From: Chloroflexota bacterium
GTDB taxonomy: Bacteria > Chloroflexota > Anaerolineae > Anaerolineales > Villigracilaceae
Direction of reading: 5' to 3'
Assembly (NCBI GenBank): GCA_026390015.1
Contig: JAPLGS010000099.1
Span: 1 to 64,000, forward strand
Length of the DNA: 64,000 nucleotides
Position 1 is the first letter of the stretch. Each line of letters opens with the position of its first letter. This document shows positions 1 through 9,822 of the stretch, piece after piece. The notes beneath the pieces were generated by a model. It worked only from the letters and a program-made list of their open reading frames with translations, was not told the DNA's origin and ran no database searches. The position numbers and the translations under genes were made by a program.

Positions 1-136
1 CAGGAGTAGAAAATATGACGATTGCTTTTATAAGTTTGTGCGCTCATAACAACTAGTATACAACTAATCGCTGTATACTACAAGCAAAACCGTTCCTTAC
101 ATCTCCACTGCTAAAGCAGGGAGATTTACGGAACAT

Positions 137-186
137 TTGGTAAATGGTAATTGGAGATTAGTAATTCGCCAATTACCATTTACCAA
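137..186. repeat. Inverted microrepeat, locus A
   Basis: TTGGTAAATGGTAATTGG (137-154) and perfect reverse complement CCAATTACCATTTACCAA (169-186); adjacent sequence runs into the aminotransferase stop codon. Confidence 0.9.
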
Positions 187-193
187 TCTCCAG

Positions 194-1375
194 TTACTGC
201 TTTTCTGCCCACTTCACGATCTTCCGAAATCCCGCTTCGACATCCTCGTCGGAGGCTGCTATCGTCATGCGGATGAAGCCTTCGCCCTCTGAGCCAAACG
301 CAGAGCCAGGGACAAGTCCCACACCTGCTTCGTCCAAAATCTTTTCACACATTTCGATGGAGGACATTTTCAAAGCACGCAGATCAAGGAAGAAATAAAA
401 CGCGCCTTGCGGTGGAATCACTTTTACTTTTTCACATTCCAATTCATGCGACAGGCGCGAAACCAATTCACGGCGACGGCTGTATGCGGCGCGCATGGCT
501 ACGGTGACTTCTTGAATCGCGGGGTCGGTCAACGCGAACGTGGCGGCTTTTTGGATGAAGGGCGCAACGCATGTGATGGAATTTTGTCCCGCTTTCAACG
601 CATTTTCGATAATGTGCGCGGGAGCGGCGAGATAGCCAACACGCCAGCCTGTCATCGCATAAGATTTCGACAAACTATTTACGAGCAAAGTTCTTTCCTT
701 CGCGCCTTCAAACGCAGCCGCGCAAGTGGGACGTTCGCCATAATATAAACTTCCATAGACTTCATCGCTGACGATCCACAGATTATTTTGTGCGGCAAAG
801 TCCTGCAACTTTTGCAGATACTCGCGCGTGGGATATGCGCCCGTTGGATTGGATGGATAATTCAAGACGATAACTCGTGTCTTTGGAGTTAATGCCTTTT
901 CCCATGATTCGAAAAACGGGATGAATCCATTTTCGGCGGGAGCTGGCACGCGGATCACATTTCCGCGCAGCATGATTGCCATGTTGGAATGAGTCGCCCA
1001 GGATGGGTTTGGAACTAAAACATCATCGCCCGGATTCAGGATTGATTGCATGGCAAGATAATATGCATGGATACCGCCATGTGTGATTATAATTTCGGAG
1101 GCGGGGTCGTAGGAAATACCTTCATCACGATTCAGCTTGGATGTCACAGCAGTTCTCAGGTCGGGGTAACCGCGAGAAGGACCGTAATGAGTCAGCCCAG
1201 CCTGCATCGCTTTGAAGGCGACATCGGCAATCGCAGGATGAGTTCCGAAATCGGGGTCACCCACTTGCAAACCGACGATATTATGTCCACTGGCTTTGAG
1301 TGCGAGGATTCTATCTGCCATGGCAACTGTGGCAGATTGGCGAATCAGATCGAACTGCGTATTAGAACTTTGCAT
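194..1375 (-). CDS. PLP-dependent aminotransferase class I/II (aspartate/LL-DAP aminotransferase-like)
   Basis: ORF with VGDPDFGTHP, NYPSNPTGA, SDEVYGSL, SLSKSYAMTGWRVGY (PLP Lys). Start taken as MQSSNTQ (ATG at 1375) rather than the longer ORF start. Confidence 0.93.
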   Translation of the reverse strand: MQSSNTQFDLIRQSATVAMADRILALKASGHNIVGLQVGDPDFGTHPAIADVAFKAMQAGLTHYGPSRGYPDLRTAVTSKLNRDEGISYDPASEIIITHGGIHAYYLAMQSILNPGDDVLVPNPSWATHSNMAIMLRGNVIRVPAPAENGFIPFFESWEKALTPKTRVIVLNYPSNPTGAYPTREYLQKLQDFAAQNNLWIVSDEVYGSLYYGERPTCAAAFEGAKERTLLVNSLSKSYAMTGWRVGYLAAPAHIIENALKAGQNSITCVAPFIQKAATFALTDPAIQEVTVAMRAAYSRRRELVSRLSHELECEKVKVIPPQGAFYFFLDLRALKMSSIEMCEKILDEAGVGLVPGSAFGSEGEGFIRMTIAASDEDVEAGFRKIVKWAEKQ

Positions 1376-1420
1376 AATACATCCTTGAATATTTAATGAG
1401 CGTGAGTGTATCAAAGAATC

Positions 1421-1448
1421 AAAAATCCCGTCAACCAATTTGACGGGA
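1421..1448 (-). terminator. Intrinsic terminator downstream of the GAF histidine kinase
   Basis: CCCGTCAA / TTGACGGG stem followed on the minus strand by ATTTTTG. Confidence 0.7.
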
Positions 1449-1469
1449 CGCAATTTTCGTCCAACATTT

Positions 1470-2732
1470 TTATTGGGCAAATGGCTGGGCAGAATCTTCT
1501 TCTGTGTTTTTCTGCTCGAGAGGTAATATAAAAGTGAAGGTGCTGCCAATGCCTTCCGTGCTCTCGGCCCAAATTCGCCCATCATGCAATTCGATCATTA
1601 CCTTCGCAACGGAAAGACCAAGCCCCATGCCGCCATTCTTGCGAGTGAGGTGTGATTCAACTTGATAGAAGCGTTCAAAGACATACTGCAGATCTTTGGC
1701 AGGAATCCCTACGCCATTATCTTCGACAGTCACTTTGATAAAATCAGGTTGTCTTTCACCGCGAATGGTGACGTACCCGTCTTTATTCGTAAAAGTGATG
1801 GCGTTTTTGACAAGATTGGATAAGACGATCGCGGTCTTGCCGGCATCGGCATTTACGAATAGATCATCACCGCGGCTCACTTCCACATTTAAGGCGACGC
1901 CCTTTTGAAAAGCAATATCACGAAACGACGCGGATACATCCTCGATGATCCGTGCAATGGAGACTCTGCGTTGACGGAGCCGAGCGCTCCCTGCTAGGTG
2001 ATTTTCCACGCTTGAAAGACTTTCTATGATCTCTTTTAGCCTGACGGCGTTGCGAATAATGGAATCCATCTGTTCTTCATGTTCATCGCCAACAAGTTCG
2101 CGCAAAAAAGTTGCGTGGCCGAGGATCAATCCAAGGGGCGTGCGGAGTTCGTGGGAAGTAATCGCGATAAATTCATTCTTTAATTGGTCGAGATCGCGAG
2201 ATTCTTTTTGAGATGAAACCGTGTTCCCTTCCAGCAAATCATTTTGCATCGCGATCATAGCAAGTGAGGCAAGGGACTCGAGAATTGCTATATCATCCCC
2301 GGTATAATTACCATCGGTTTTATTAATAACTTCAAGTACGCCCACAGGTTTTCCATGTAATAGAAGTGGAACTACCAAAAGAGAGCGGGTGACAATGCCG
2401 AACATTTCATCAGTTTTGCTATAATGACGGTCGTCCTTTGTGACATCATCGATCGTAAGCGGCTGATTATGCAGGAATACCCAGCCTGCCGCACTCTCGT
2501 CCAAAGGGATTTTGACAAAATTAATAGTCTCGCGCTGGAACCATGGCACAAACTTATAATAAAGTTCACGCGCGGTTTCATCATATTCCATTAACGAGGC
2601 TGACTCACTCCCGGTCAATTCAGCCGCTGCAGAAAAAATGGAGCGTATGTACGTTTCAAGGTCCACCAGCGTGCCGAGGCTGCGGGTTACTTCCAGAAGA
2701 CGTGCAAGAATTTTAGTTTGCTCTAATGCCAT
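1470..2732 (-). CDS. GAF-domain sensor histidine kinase
   Basis: N-terminal GAF-like region; H-box ITSHELRTPLGLILGH; N box NLVKNAITFT; G boxes VEDNGVGIPAKDL, GGMGLGLSVAK. Confidence 0.92.
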   Translation of the reverse strand: MALEQTKILARLLEVTRSLGTLVDLETYIRSIFSAAAELTGSESASLMEYDETARELYYKFVPWFQRETINFVKIPLDESAAGWVFLHNQPLTIDDVTKDDRHYSKTDEMFGIVTRSLLVVPLLLHGKPVGVLEVINKTDGNYTGDDIAILESLASLAMIAMQNDLLEGNTVSSQKESRDLDQLKNEFIAITSHELRTPLGLILGHATFLRELVGDEHEEQMDSIIRNAVRLKEIIESLSSVENHLAGSARLRQRRVSIARIIEDVSASFRDIAFQKGVALNVEVSRGDDLFVNADAGKTAIVLSNLVKNAITFTNKDGYVTIRGERQPDFIKVTVEDNGVGIPAKDLQYVFERFYQVESHLTRKNGGMGLGLSVAKVMIELHDGRIWAESTEGIGSTFTFILPLEQKNTEEDSAQPFAQ

Positions 2733-2831
2733 ATTTAACCTATAGTAAGATTATACATCACAGGTCTATCTGAAAGGGAAGTTGACCTAAAAACAAGGAA
2801 ATTGCAATTAAATATCAAGGAGAGAAATATT

Positions 2832-3917
2832 ATGGGAAATAAAAAAGTACGTGTCGCCATTATTGGCGTGGGAAATTGCGCTTCGTCGCTTGTGCAGGGT
2901 GTGCAGTTTTACAAAAACGCCAAAGAAGATGAAACCATCCCCGGCATCATGCACACACAACTTGGCGAATATCATGTTGGCGATATTGAATTCACCATCG
3001 CCATCGATGTAAATGTCAACAAAGTTGGCAAGGACCTATCCGAAGCCATCTTTGCCGAACCGAACAACACTTTCAAGTTCGCAGATGTACCCAATCTCAA
3101 TGTTCCTGTTGTGCGCGGTATGACGCATGATGGTCTCGGAAAATATTTGAGCGAGATCATCACAAAAGCGCCCGGCCCGACAGCGGATATCGTCAAACTG
3201 TTGAAGGATACCAAAACGGATGTGATCATCAACTTCCTGCCAGTTGGTTCTGAAATGGCAACCAAATGGTATGTGGAACAGGCGCTTGAAGCGGGCTGCG
3301 CATTCGTGAATGCCATTCCTGTATTCATCGCATCTTCTGAATATTGGGGGAAACGATTCCGCGACGCAGGCCTGCCCATTCTTGGCGATGACATCAAGAG
3401 TCAGGTCGGGGCGACGATTGTTCATCGTGTGTTGACCAGCCTATTCGTGGATAGAGGCGTGAAGATCGACCGCACCTATCAACTCAACTTTGGCGGCAAT
3501 ACAGATTTCCTCAACATGCTCGAACGCGAACGATTGGAAAGCAAGAAAATTTCCAAGACCAACGCCGTGACGAGCATGGTGCCCTACGACATGGGCAAGG
3601 ATAACGTCCACGTTGGGCCGAGTGACCACGTCCCCTGGCTGACCGACCGCAAGTGGTGCTACATCCGCATGGAAGGCACCACCTTCGGCAACGTTCCGCT
3701 CAATGTGGAATTAAAACTCGAAGTGTGGGACAGTCCCAATTCGGCGGGTGTGATGATCGACGCCGTGCGCTGTGCCAAGATCGCGCTTGACCGCGAACTC
3801 GCGGGGCCGATCGTTGGGCCATCCTCTTATTTCTTCAAGACTCCGCCGCAACAATTCCGTGACGATATCTGCCGCGATAAGGTGGAGGATTATATTGCGG
3901 GAAGAAGTGACGAATAA
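2832..3917 (+). CDS. Inositol-3-phosphate synthase
   Basis: [18 protein letters not shown] Rossmann start, [29 protein letters not shown] aaggag upstream of ATG 2832. Confidence 0.92.
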   Translation: MGNKKVRVAIIGVGNCASSLVQGVQFYKNAKEDETIPGIMHTQLGEYHVGDIEFTIAIDVNVNKVGKDLSEAIFAEPNNTFKFADVPNLNVPVVRGMTHDGLGKYLSEIITKAPGPTADIVKLLKDTKTDVIINFLPVGSEMATKWYVEQALEAGCAFVNAIPVFIASSEYWGKRFRDAGLPILGDDIKSQVGATIVHRVLTSLFVDRGVKIDRTYQLNFGGNTDFLNMLERERLESKKISKTNAVTSMVPYDMGKDNVHVGPSDHVPWLTDRKWCYIRMEGTTFGNVPLNVELKLEVWDSPNSAGVMIDAVRCAKIALDRELAGPIVGPSSYFFKTPPQQFRDDICRDKVEDYIAGRSDE

Positions 3918-4029
3918 TTGGTAATTGGTAAAAAGTAATTGAAGAGGCGCTTGCCCACGCAGGTGCCTCTTCTTTTTTTCAGGTAAAATCCAAGCCATGA
4001 GACTAAGACACAAATTACCAATTACCAAT
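3917..4029. repeat. Inverted microrepeat, locus B
   Basis: ATTGGTAATTGGTAA (3917-3931) and TTACCAATTACCAAT (4015-4029) are perfect reverse complements flanking the terminator. Confidence 0.88.
3941..3979 (+). terminator. Intrinsic terminator after inositol-phosphate synthase
   Basis: GAAGAGGC...GCCTCTTC stem followed by T7. Confidence 0.85.
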
Positions 4030-5159
4030 CGCGGATTAAAAAAAGGCCGCCTCCTTCTTAGCTTTAGCCTGCTTGCTGTACTATTGGCATCCTGCCAACC
4101 CGCAGCCGCTACCGCTGACCCGGGAATCGTAATGACCGCAGCAATAGAAACAGCCTTCGCTCAGATCAATATTAAAACCGTTACACTTGCGCCAACTGAA
4201 ACTCCCATCCCTACCGCAACCGTTCAACGCACGCCGCCGGCATTGCCGCCCGCTTTTACAATACGTACATCCAGGATTCGTGTCAGTATCTCAAAGCAAA
4301 ATGGGATCCGAATAACGCCGCGCCCGGCACGATCGTAATGGTGATCATGTTCCACGGCATTAATAAAGATTCCAGTTCCCTGGATGCCAATGATATTACT
4401 GTTAAAGATTTCAACAAGTTAATGGGTAGTCTCAAGGAGCTTGGTTTTGAAGCCATCAACGCCACTCAGCTCGCAGACTTTTTAGATAGCAATGCGCACA
4501 TTCCACAACGTTCGGTGGTGCTCACTTATGATGACCGCCATACCGCCCAAGCCTTTGAACATTTCCGTCCCTATTATGAAAAATGGGGCTGGCCTGTGAT
4601 CAACGGCTGGATCAGCGCCTTTGGCGGAGACGATCAATTCCTGCAGGAAAATGTTAATCTCTCCAACGAAGGCTGGGTAGACTATCAGGCGCATGGCGTG
4701 ATTCATAATATCAACATTGGCCCCAACTCAACCGAGGAGTTCATTCATAGCGAACTTCAAGGTTCAATTGATAATTTACAAAAGTATTTTCAGAAAACTC
4801 CCATTGCTTACATCTGGCCAGGCGGCGGATTCACTCCACGCGGAGTACAAGTCGCACGGGAAGTTGGTTATCGCGTGGGCTTCACAATCAATCCGCGTGG
4901 ACCAATTATGTTCAACTGGATTCCGCTCTCAGATGCGCCAGATGCGGGGCGTCCGGTCTTTATTCCCGAAGGGCCTGCAAATGATCCACGCCTGACCCTT
5001 CCGCGATATTGGCCGACGCAAGTGCTGGCACAATTGGATACCATCCGCGTGATGGGCAATGATGCCATTGCATATGCCGAGCAAAACAAAGCCACTGAGT
5101 TGGAATATTATGATATCGTCTGCGCGCCAACATTTGGATCAATTCCTCCCACGCCGTAG
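3997..5159 (+). pseudogene. Polysaccharide deacetylase-like lipoprotein, split by a single-base frameshift at about 4254-4257
   Basis: ORF 3997-4338 has a lipobox (LLASC) and Thr/Pro-rich linker. ORF 4338-5159 is NodB-like (VIMFHGI, LTYDDRH, IWPGGGFT). Reading back in the second frame gives YNTYIQDSCQYLKAKWDPNNAAPGTIVMVIMFHG, joining exactly at a TTTT run. Confidence 0.82.
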
Positions 5160-5245
5160 ATAATTTTATATTCTCGTTATCAACTTTCTGATCCAGGGAA
5201 CTGTCGAAAGAATGTCATATTCGCGGGGTAGTGTAGAATAACCTT

Positions 5246-5929
5246 ATGCCAAACAACATCCTGCTCAAGCGACTGCAAGCCGTTGAATATCTGCGCGGAC
5301 TCGATGACGAGACTCTGGGAAAGATCGCAATTGGCGCGCGCTGGAAAGTCTTTGCCGCTGATGCAGTGGTGTTTTGGGAGGGTGATTCCGAATCCAATTT
5401 ATATTACTTGCAATACGGCTTGCTCAAGGTTTTGAAAGCTTCTCCAGATGGACGCGAACAAGTCTTGAGACATATTAGCGCGGGCGAAATATTTAATGAA
5501 GTGGGAGTGCTGGCAAAGCGCCCAAATCCCGCCACAGCAGTTGCCTTGGAAGAATCCGGAGTGTGGTTGATCCCGCGCCAGTCAATCGAAGAGGTGTTGC
5601 TGGCAAATCCGAAAATAGCATTGCAGATCATAGAAAGTATGGCGGATAAATTCATTGATCTGATCTCGCTGGCAGCAGACCTTTCCTTGAAATCTGTGAA
5701 AGCCAGATTTGCAAAACTTCTGCTTGGACAGGCAGATGGGGATTTAATCGAACGTGGCAGTTGGGCGACCCCAACCGAAATGGCTGCGCGGCTCGGAACT
5801 GTGCCGGATGTGCTAAGCCGCGTCATTCGCGAATTAACAAAGGCTGGAATCATTGAAATGGATAAGCATCACTTTCGCATTTTAGATCGCGAGGAATTAA
5901 AGCGGCAGGCAATGATTCAGGGCAAATAA
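5246..5929 (+). CDS. Crp/Fnr-family transcriptional regulator
   Basis: cNMP-binding fold (YYLQYGLLKV...GEIFNEVGVLAKRPNPATAVAL) plus C-terminal HTH (TPTEMAARLGTVPDVLSRVIRELTKAGII). Confidence 0.92.
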   Translation: MPNNILLKRLQAVEYLRGLDDETLGKIAIGARWKVFAADAVVFWEGDSESNLYYLQYGLLKVLKASPDGREQVLRHISAGEIFNEVGVLAKRPNPATAVALEESGVWLIPRQSIEEVLLANPKIALQIIESMADKFIDLISLAADLSLKSVKARFAKLLLGQADGDLIERGSWATPTEMAARLGTVPDVLSRVIRELTKAGIIEMDKHHFRILDREELKRQAMIQGK

Positions 5930-6012
5930 TAACCGGGAGCAAAAACCCGACAAAAGTCGGGGCACGCAGCGGGAAAAGAGATAAAGTTAGACATAGTCAA
6001 AAAGGAGACACA

Positions 6013-6336
6013 ATGTCTGACTCAACTTCTCAAATCTATTTTTCAGATACAAAAACAAAGGCTGTCTTTTCATCAGAAGGCCCGAAGCCGCAATTTCTAA
6101 TTGACACGCCGAAGTTCAAGGCGCTGGTGGTTGGCCTGGAAGCGGGCGGACAAATTCCCGCCCACCCTGGTGAATCAGCAATGTATCATTTTCTCGAAGG
6201 CACTGGCTTGATGACGGTTGGTGATGAAGCCTTTGAGATCAAACCGGGTGTAACCATTGTGGTGCCGAGCGGTGTGAAACGCGGCATGAACGCAAAAACG
6301 CGCGTAATTTTTCTTGGTTCAAAAGGCGAACAATAA
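6013..6336 (+). CDS. Small cupin-domain protein
   Basis: Cupin motifs: GGQIPAHPGESAMYHFLEGTG, IKPGVTIVVPSGVKRGM. Confidence 0.85.
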   Translation: MSDSTSQIYFSDTKTKAVFSSEGPKPQFLIDTPKFKALVVGLEAGGQIPAHPGESAMYHFLEGTGLMTVGDEAFEIKPGVTIVVPSGVKRGMNAKTRVIFLGSKGEQ

Positions 6337-6337
6337 A

Positions 6338-7513
6338 ATGCCAATTCCATATTTACTCACAACTTTGATATTCACTTTCGTGGCAGTACTCGCCGCGGCA
6401 GATGCTTCGTTGGTAAGCATAAATCTTGTTAGCGCATTCCCTGCATTACGCTGGGTGCGCGTCCATTTCGTCACACTCGGAATTCTCTCGCAAGTGATCT
6501 TCGGATTACTGCCCTTGCTGACCGCATCACTTTCCAAAAAGCCGCGTCCCGCAATGCGCTGGGACATCTGGTTGACACTCAATGTTGGCTTGATCGCCCT
6601 TGTAGCGGGCTTCGGAGGCATGAACCACCCAATGATCTTTGCTGGCGGCACGTTGATTTTCATCTCTGCCACGATGCTCCTCATTCAATTATGGAATGTG
6701 CGCGGCGGTGACGCACCCGAAAGTCTCAAGTTTTATATTACAGGAATGTTCTACCTGTTGGTTGGCATCATCATAGGCACAGGTTTGTATCTCAACTGGA
6801 GCGAAACACTGTTAATCAAAAGTCCGCTTGAAACTCATATCCACGCCAACTCATGGGGATTCATGTCACTGGTATTTGCAGGCTTGCTTGTGGATCTTGT
6901 TCCAATGATCACGGGGCGTCCGCTTGGCACAACAAAAAATGTTTCACTGATTTACTGGGGCATGACGCTTGGCGCGTTCGGTCTCGTAATGGGTCCATGG
7001 CTCGGTGGTAGTAAACCTCCCACCATTTCAGGGTTGATCCTGCATATTTCATCCACTGTGGGGCTTGTAGTTTTGATGATCCGCGCCTTCAAAGAAAGCG
7101 GCAGATTGAACAGCGCAGGCGCATGGCATCTGGTTTCATCCTACATGTGGATCATCGCGCCGATCATGATGGCGCCATTTATTATGTTGGGGATCTTTAA
7201 AAGTGGTCCGATCGAATCAACTGCGCCTCAAGCTTTAATTTATGGATGGGTACTGCAATATGGCATTGCCCTAATCCCATACATTGCGCGGCGTTTTTTC
7301 CTAAAGGATGAGACACCACCGCTTGGCGGTAGTTGGGCAAGCCTGGCTGCGGCAACAGCGGGGAGTTTGTTTGTGTGGGCGAGCATCTTCATCGTTCCGG
7401 CAAGAGGTGTTTTATATGGGATCGGCTTCGCGCTGTACGCACTGGCGTTGATCCGCCCGCTGATGGAAATCTTTGAAATCGCGCGAGCTGGTTTACAAAA
7501 AATTGAAGCATAG
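6338..7513 (+). CDS. Polytopic membrane protein resembling heme-copper oxidase subunit I/NnrS-like proteins
   Basis: Many TM segments with conserved-looking His in THIHANSWGF and WVRVHF; start ATG 6338, just after the cupin stop. Confidence 0.6.
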   Translation: MPIPYLLTTLIFTFVAVLAAADASLVSINLVSAFPALRWVRVHFVTLGILSQVIFGLLPLLTASLSKKPRPAMRWDIWLTLNVGLIALVAGFGGMNHPMIFAGGTLIFISATMLLIQLWNVRGGDAPESLKFYITGMFYLLVGIIIGTGLYLNWSETLLIKSPLETHIHANSWGFMSLVFAGLLVDLVPMITGRPLGTTKNVSLIYWGMTLGAFGLVMGPWLGGSKPPTISGLILHISSTVGLVVLMIRAFKESGRLNSAGAWHLVSSYMWIIAPIMMAPFIMLGIFKSGPIESTAPQALIYGWVLQYGIALIPYIARRFFLKDETPPLGGSWASLAAATAGSLFVWASIFIVPARGVLYGIGFALYALALIRPLMEIFEIARAGLQKIEA

Positions 7514-7545
7514 AATTTTCGGTTATAACATCGGAAAATTTCATC

Positions 7546-7761
7546 ATGGAAATTACAAAAGATACACGTGTATCCGCCATTCTTGAAGAATACGGTGACA
7601 TCGCCAATGTGATGGAAGTTTTTGGAATCAAACGCGTGGCGCGTTATTCCATACGAACCTTTATCACAAAAGCAATCACAGTTGAATGGGCGGCGCGCGT
7701 CCACCGCGTTCCATTGGACAAATTTCTTGAAATTCTGAATCAGGCAACTGCGAATAAATAA
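7546..7761 (+). CDS. DUF1858-like small domain protein
   Basis: ITKDTRVSAILEEYGDIANVMEVFGI... resembles DUF1858/ScdA_N-type domains. Confidence 0.6.
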   Translation: MEITKDTRVSAILEEYGDIANVMEVFGIKRVARYSIRTFITKAITVEWAARVHRVPLDKFLEILNQATANK

Positions 7762-7784
7762 AACCAATAACAAACAGCACACAG

Positions 7785-7824
7785 CGTCCCGCATATTCAA
7801 ACTGAATATGTGCGGGACGTTTTG
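7785..7824 (+). terminator. Intrinsic terminator
   Basis: CGTCCCGCATATTCA aac TGAATATGTGCGGGACG stem followed by TTTT. Confidence 0.75.
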
Positions 7825-8036
7825 CATAGCAGGAGTTAATTATTCGGAATACAAAAAAAGAATGCGAAGGATCGGCCTCAGAGCATTTTATTTACGGGGG
7901 AATCAAATGCAAAAGTTGTCAGCAGTATGTAAAGCCCGCCATGAATTTTTCAATGTACAATAATCAAATTATTGTGTACGCTCATTTTCATGGGTCAATA
8001 CTTTCCATGAACTCCATCTTGTCCAGGGAAACCCAA

Positions 8037-9716
8037 ATGAAAAAAATCATGCTCACTACCATTTTCTCGCTGCTGGTTATCCTAAGCCTGTTTCTCTCCG
8101 CTTGCGGCGCTGCTGAGGATGAGTACGCCACCGAAGCACCAATAACTGAAGAACCTGTAAGCACCGAATCAACCGAAGAACCAGCCGCTGTCACCTCACC
8201 CGGCGAGATCGTCTATGATCTCGGCTTCACCCCGCAAGTGAACGGATTCAACTTCAGCAACTACGGCGATGACATTCCCGCAACAAATCTTACCGCTGAT
8301 GAAATGCGGCGCATGTTCGGCGACCAGGTCTGCTCCCGGCTTGCAGGAGACGTCTGCACGCTGACTCCTCCCGCCGAACAATGGATGGAAGAAATAAACG
8401 GCGGCATGGCTGGTGGTCATTGCGAAGGTATGGCAGTCCTCAGCCTGATGATGTACACCAACCAGATCTCCCCATCCGATTTTGGTGGAAGCGTTGCCAG
8501 CGAACTGGATATCAACGATGAAGCTCTCCAACGTGAAATCGCGTATTGGTGGGCTACTCAAACCGTTGCACCAACATACTCCAGCGTCATCAAGGGTACG
8601 CCCATGGAGATCCTAAAAATTGTTGAGCAAATGGATGCCAATGGAGAAACCTACAGTATCGGCATCTACAAGGAGGACGGTTCCGGCGGACATGCCATCA
8701 CTCCCTTTGGCGTTCAAGATAAAGGCAACGGCCTGTACGCCATCCTCGTGTACGATAATAATTATCCCGGTGAAACGCGTGAACTATTCGTGGACTCCCG
8801 CGACGACACCTGGCTTTATGAAGCATCCATCAACCCGCAGGTTGAGTCAGAACTTTACAGCGGAAACGCCGACACCCAAACCCTCAACCTGACGCCGACC
8901 TCTGCGCGGCTTGGCACACAGGAATGTCCATTCTGTGATGGTAGTGAATCTTCGAGCGCAGGCGGCATGCTGGCTGCTCCTGATTTGAAACTGAATCAGA
9001 TTTTCCTCGACGGTGAAGGCCACATCCTGATCACCGACAAGGATGGGCGGCGTCTCGGTTACGTAGACGGGAAGATCGTCAATGAAATCCCCAATGCCAG
9101 ATACACCGCCTATCGTATGGACGCCAGCGGAAACACGCCTGAACCGATCTACTGGATCCCGGACGGAATGGATATTACCGTGACGATTGACGGCAGCGCC
9201 CTCACCCAGGAAACTCTGACAGACCTGGTTATGATCGGCGCCGGATTCAGCATCGGCATCGAAGGAATTTATCTCACACCAGGCCAGATGGACACTGTTT
9301 ATTTTTATCCCACAGACGAAATGATCGCGTATGAAACTGAATCAGACGAGTCTCCCAATATCGTCATCGGCGTGGAAAACCCGAATGCAGAAGCTGATTA
9401 CTATTTTGAAGTTCAAGGCGCGGATATGCAAGGCGGCGGAACCATCACCATCTCGCTTGACAGCAAAGCTGGCGACTTGTTGATCAACACCGAGAAACTG
9501 AACAGCGAAGGCTTCTTCAACTTTTACTTAACCCGCATCACGGATCAACTTGAGGAGGAATTCGCCGCTGAAGAAATCGCGCTCAAAGAAGGCGCTCTCG
9601 TTTATGTCAACTATGCCGAATGGACGGATGCCAACCCCAACGGCATTTACTTTGGAGTTGACCTGAACGGCGATGGCACAATTGATGAAGAATATGTGGT
9701 GGAAGATTCACAATAA
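8037..9716 (+). CDS. Secreted lipoprotein with papain/C39-like cysteine peptidase-type core
   Basis: Lipobox LSLFLSACG at start MKKIMLTT (8037); GGHCEGMAVLS (Cys), GGHAITPFGV (His), VYDNNYPGETRE; C-terminal DLNGDGTIDEE Ca-loop-like motif. Confidence 0.65.
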   Translation: MKKIMLTTIFSLLVILSLFLSACGAAEDEYATEAPITEEPVSTESTEEPAAVTSPGEIVYDLGFTPQVNGFNFSNYGDDIPATNLTADEMRRMFGDQVCSRLAGDVCTLTPPAEQWMEEINGGMAGGHCEGMAVLSLMMYTNQISPSDFGGSVASELDINDEALQREIAYWWATQTVAPTYSSVIKGTPMEILKIVEQMDANGETYSIGIYKEDGSGGHAITPFGVQDKGNGLYAILVYDNNYPGETRELFVDSRDDTWLYEASINPQVESELYSGNADTQTLNLTPTSARLGTQECPFCDGSESSSAGGMLAAPDLKLNQIFLDGEGHILITDKDGRRLGYVDGKIVNEIPNARYTAYRMDASGNTPEPIYWIPDGMDITVTIDGSALTQETLTDLVMIGAGFSIGIEGIYLTPGQMDTVYFYPTDEMIAYETESDESPNIVIGVENPNAEADYYFEVQGADMQGGGTITISLDSKAGDLLINTEKLNSEGFFNFYLTRITDQLEEEFAAEEIALKEGALVYVNYAEWTDANPNGIYFGVDLNGDGTIDEEYVVEDSQ

Positions 9717-9822
9717 TTCTTGATCTATTTCTACATTGCTTCGAGACTCTCGAGCAGGCGATTAATCTGTGAAAATTTACTTTGGAAACGCGCCTGTATG
9801 GCAGGGAATCATTTGTAAGAAT

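Noticed and set aside
93-133. Imperfect hairpin TTCCTTACATCTCCACTGCT/AGCAGGGAGATTTACGGAA as an IS end
   Set aside because: No transposase or target duplication visible; probably terminator or decayed repeat
137-186. Microrepeats as CRISPR arrays
   Set aside because: No constant-length spacers, units are 6-8 nt and inverted, no cas genes
407-748. Antisense ORFs such as 407-748, 2972-3397, 5404-5853, 14047-14658, 21799-22209
   Set aside because: They lie opposite strong coding genes, have no recognisable motifs, and look like shadow ORFs
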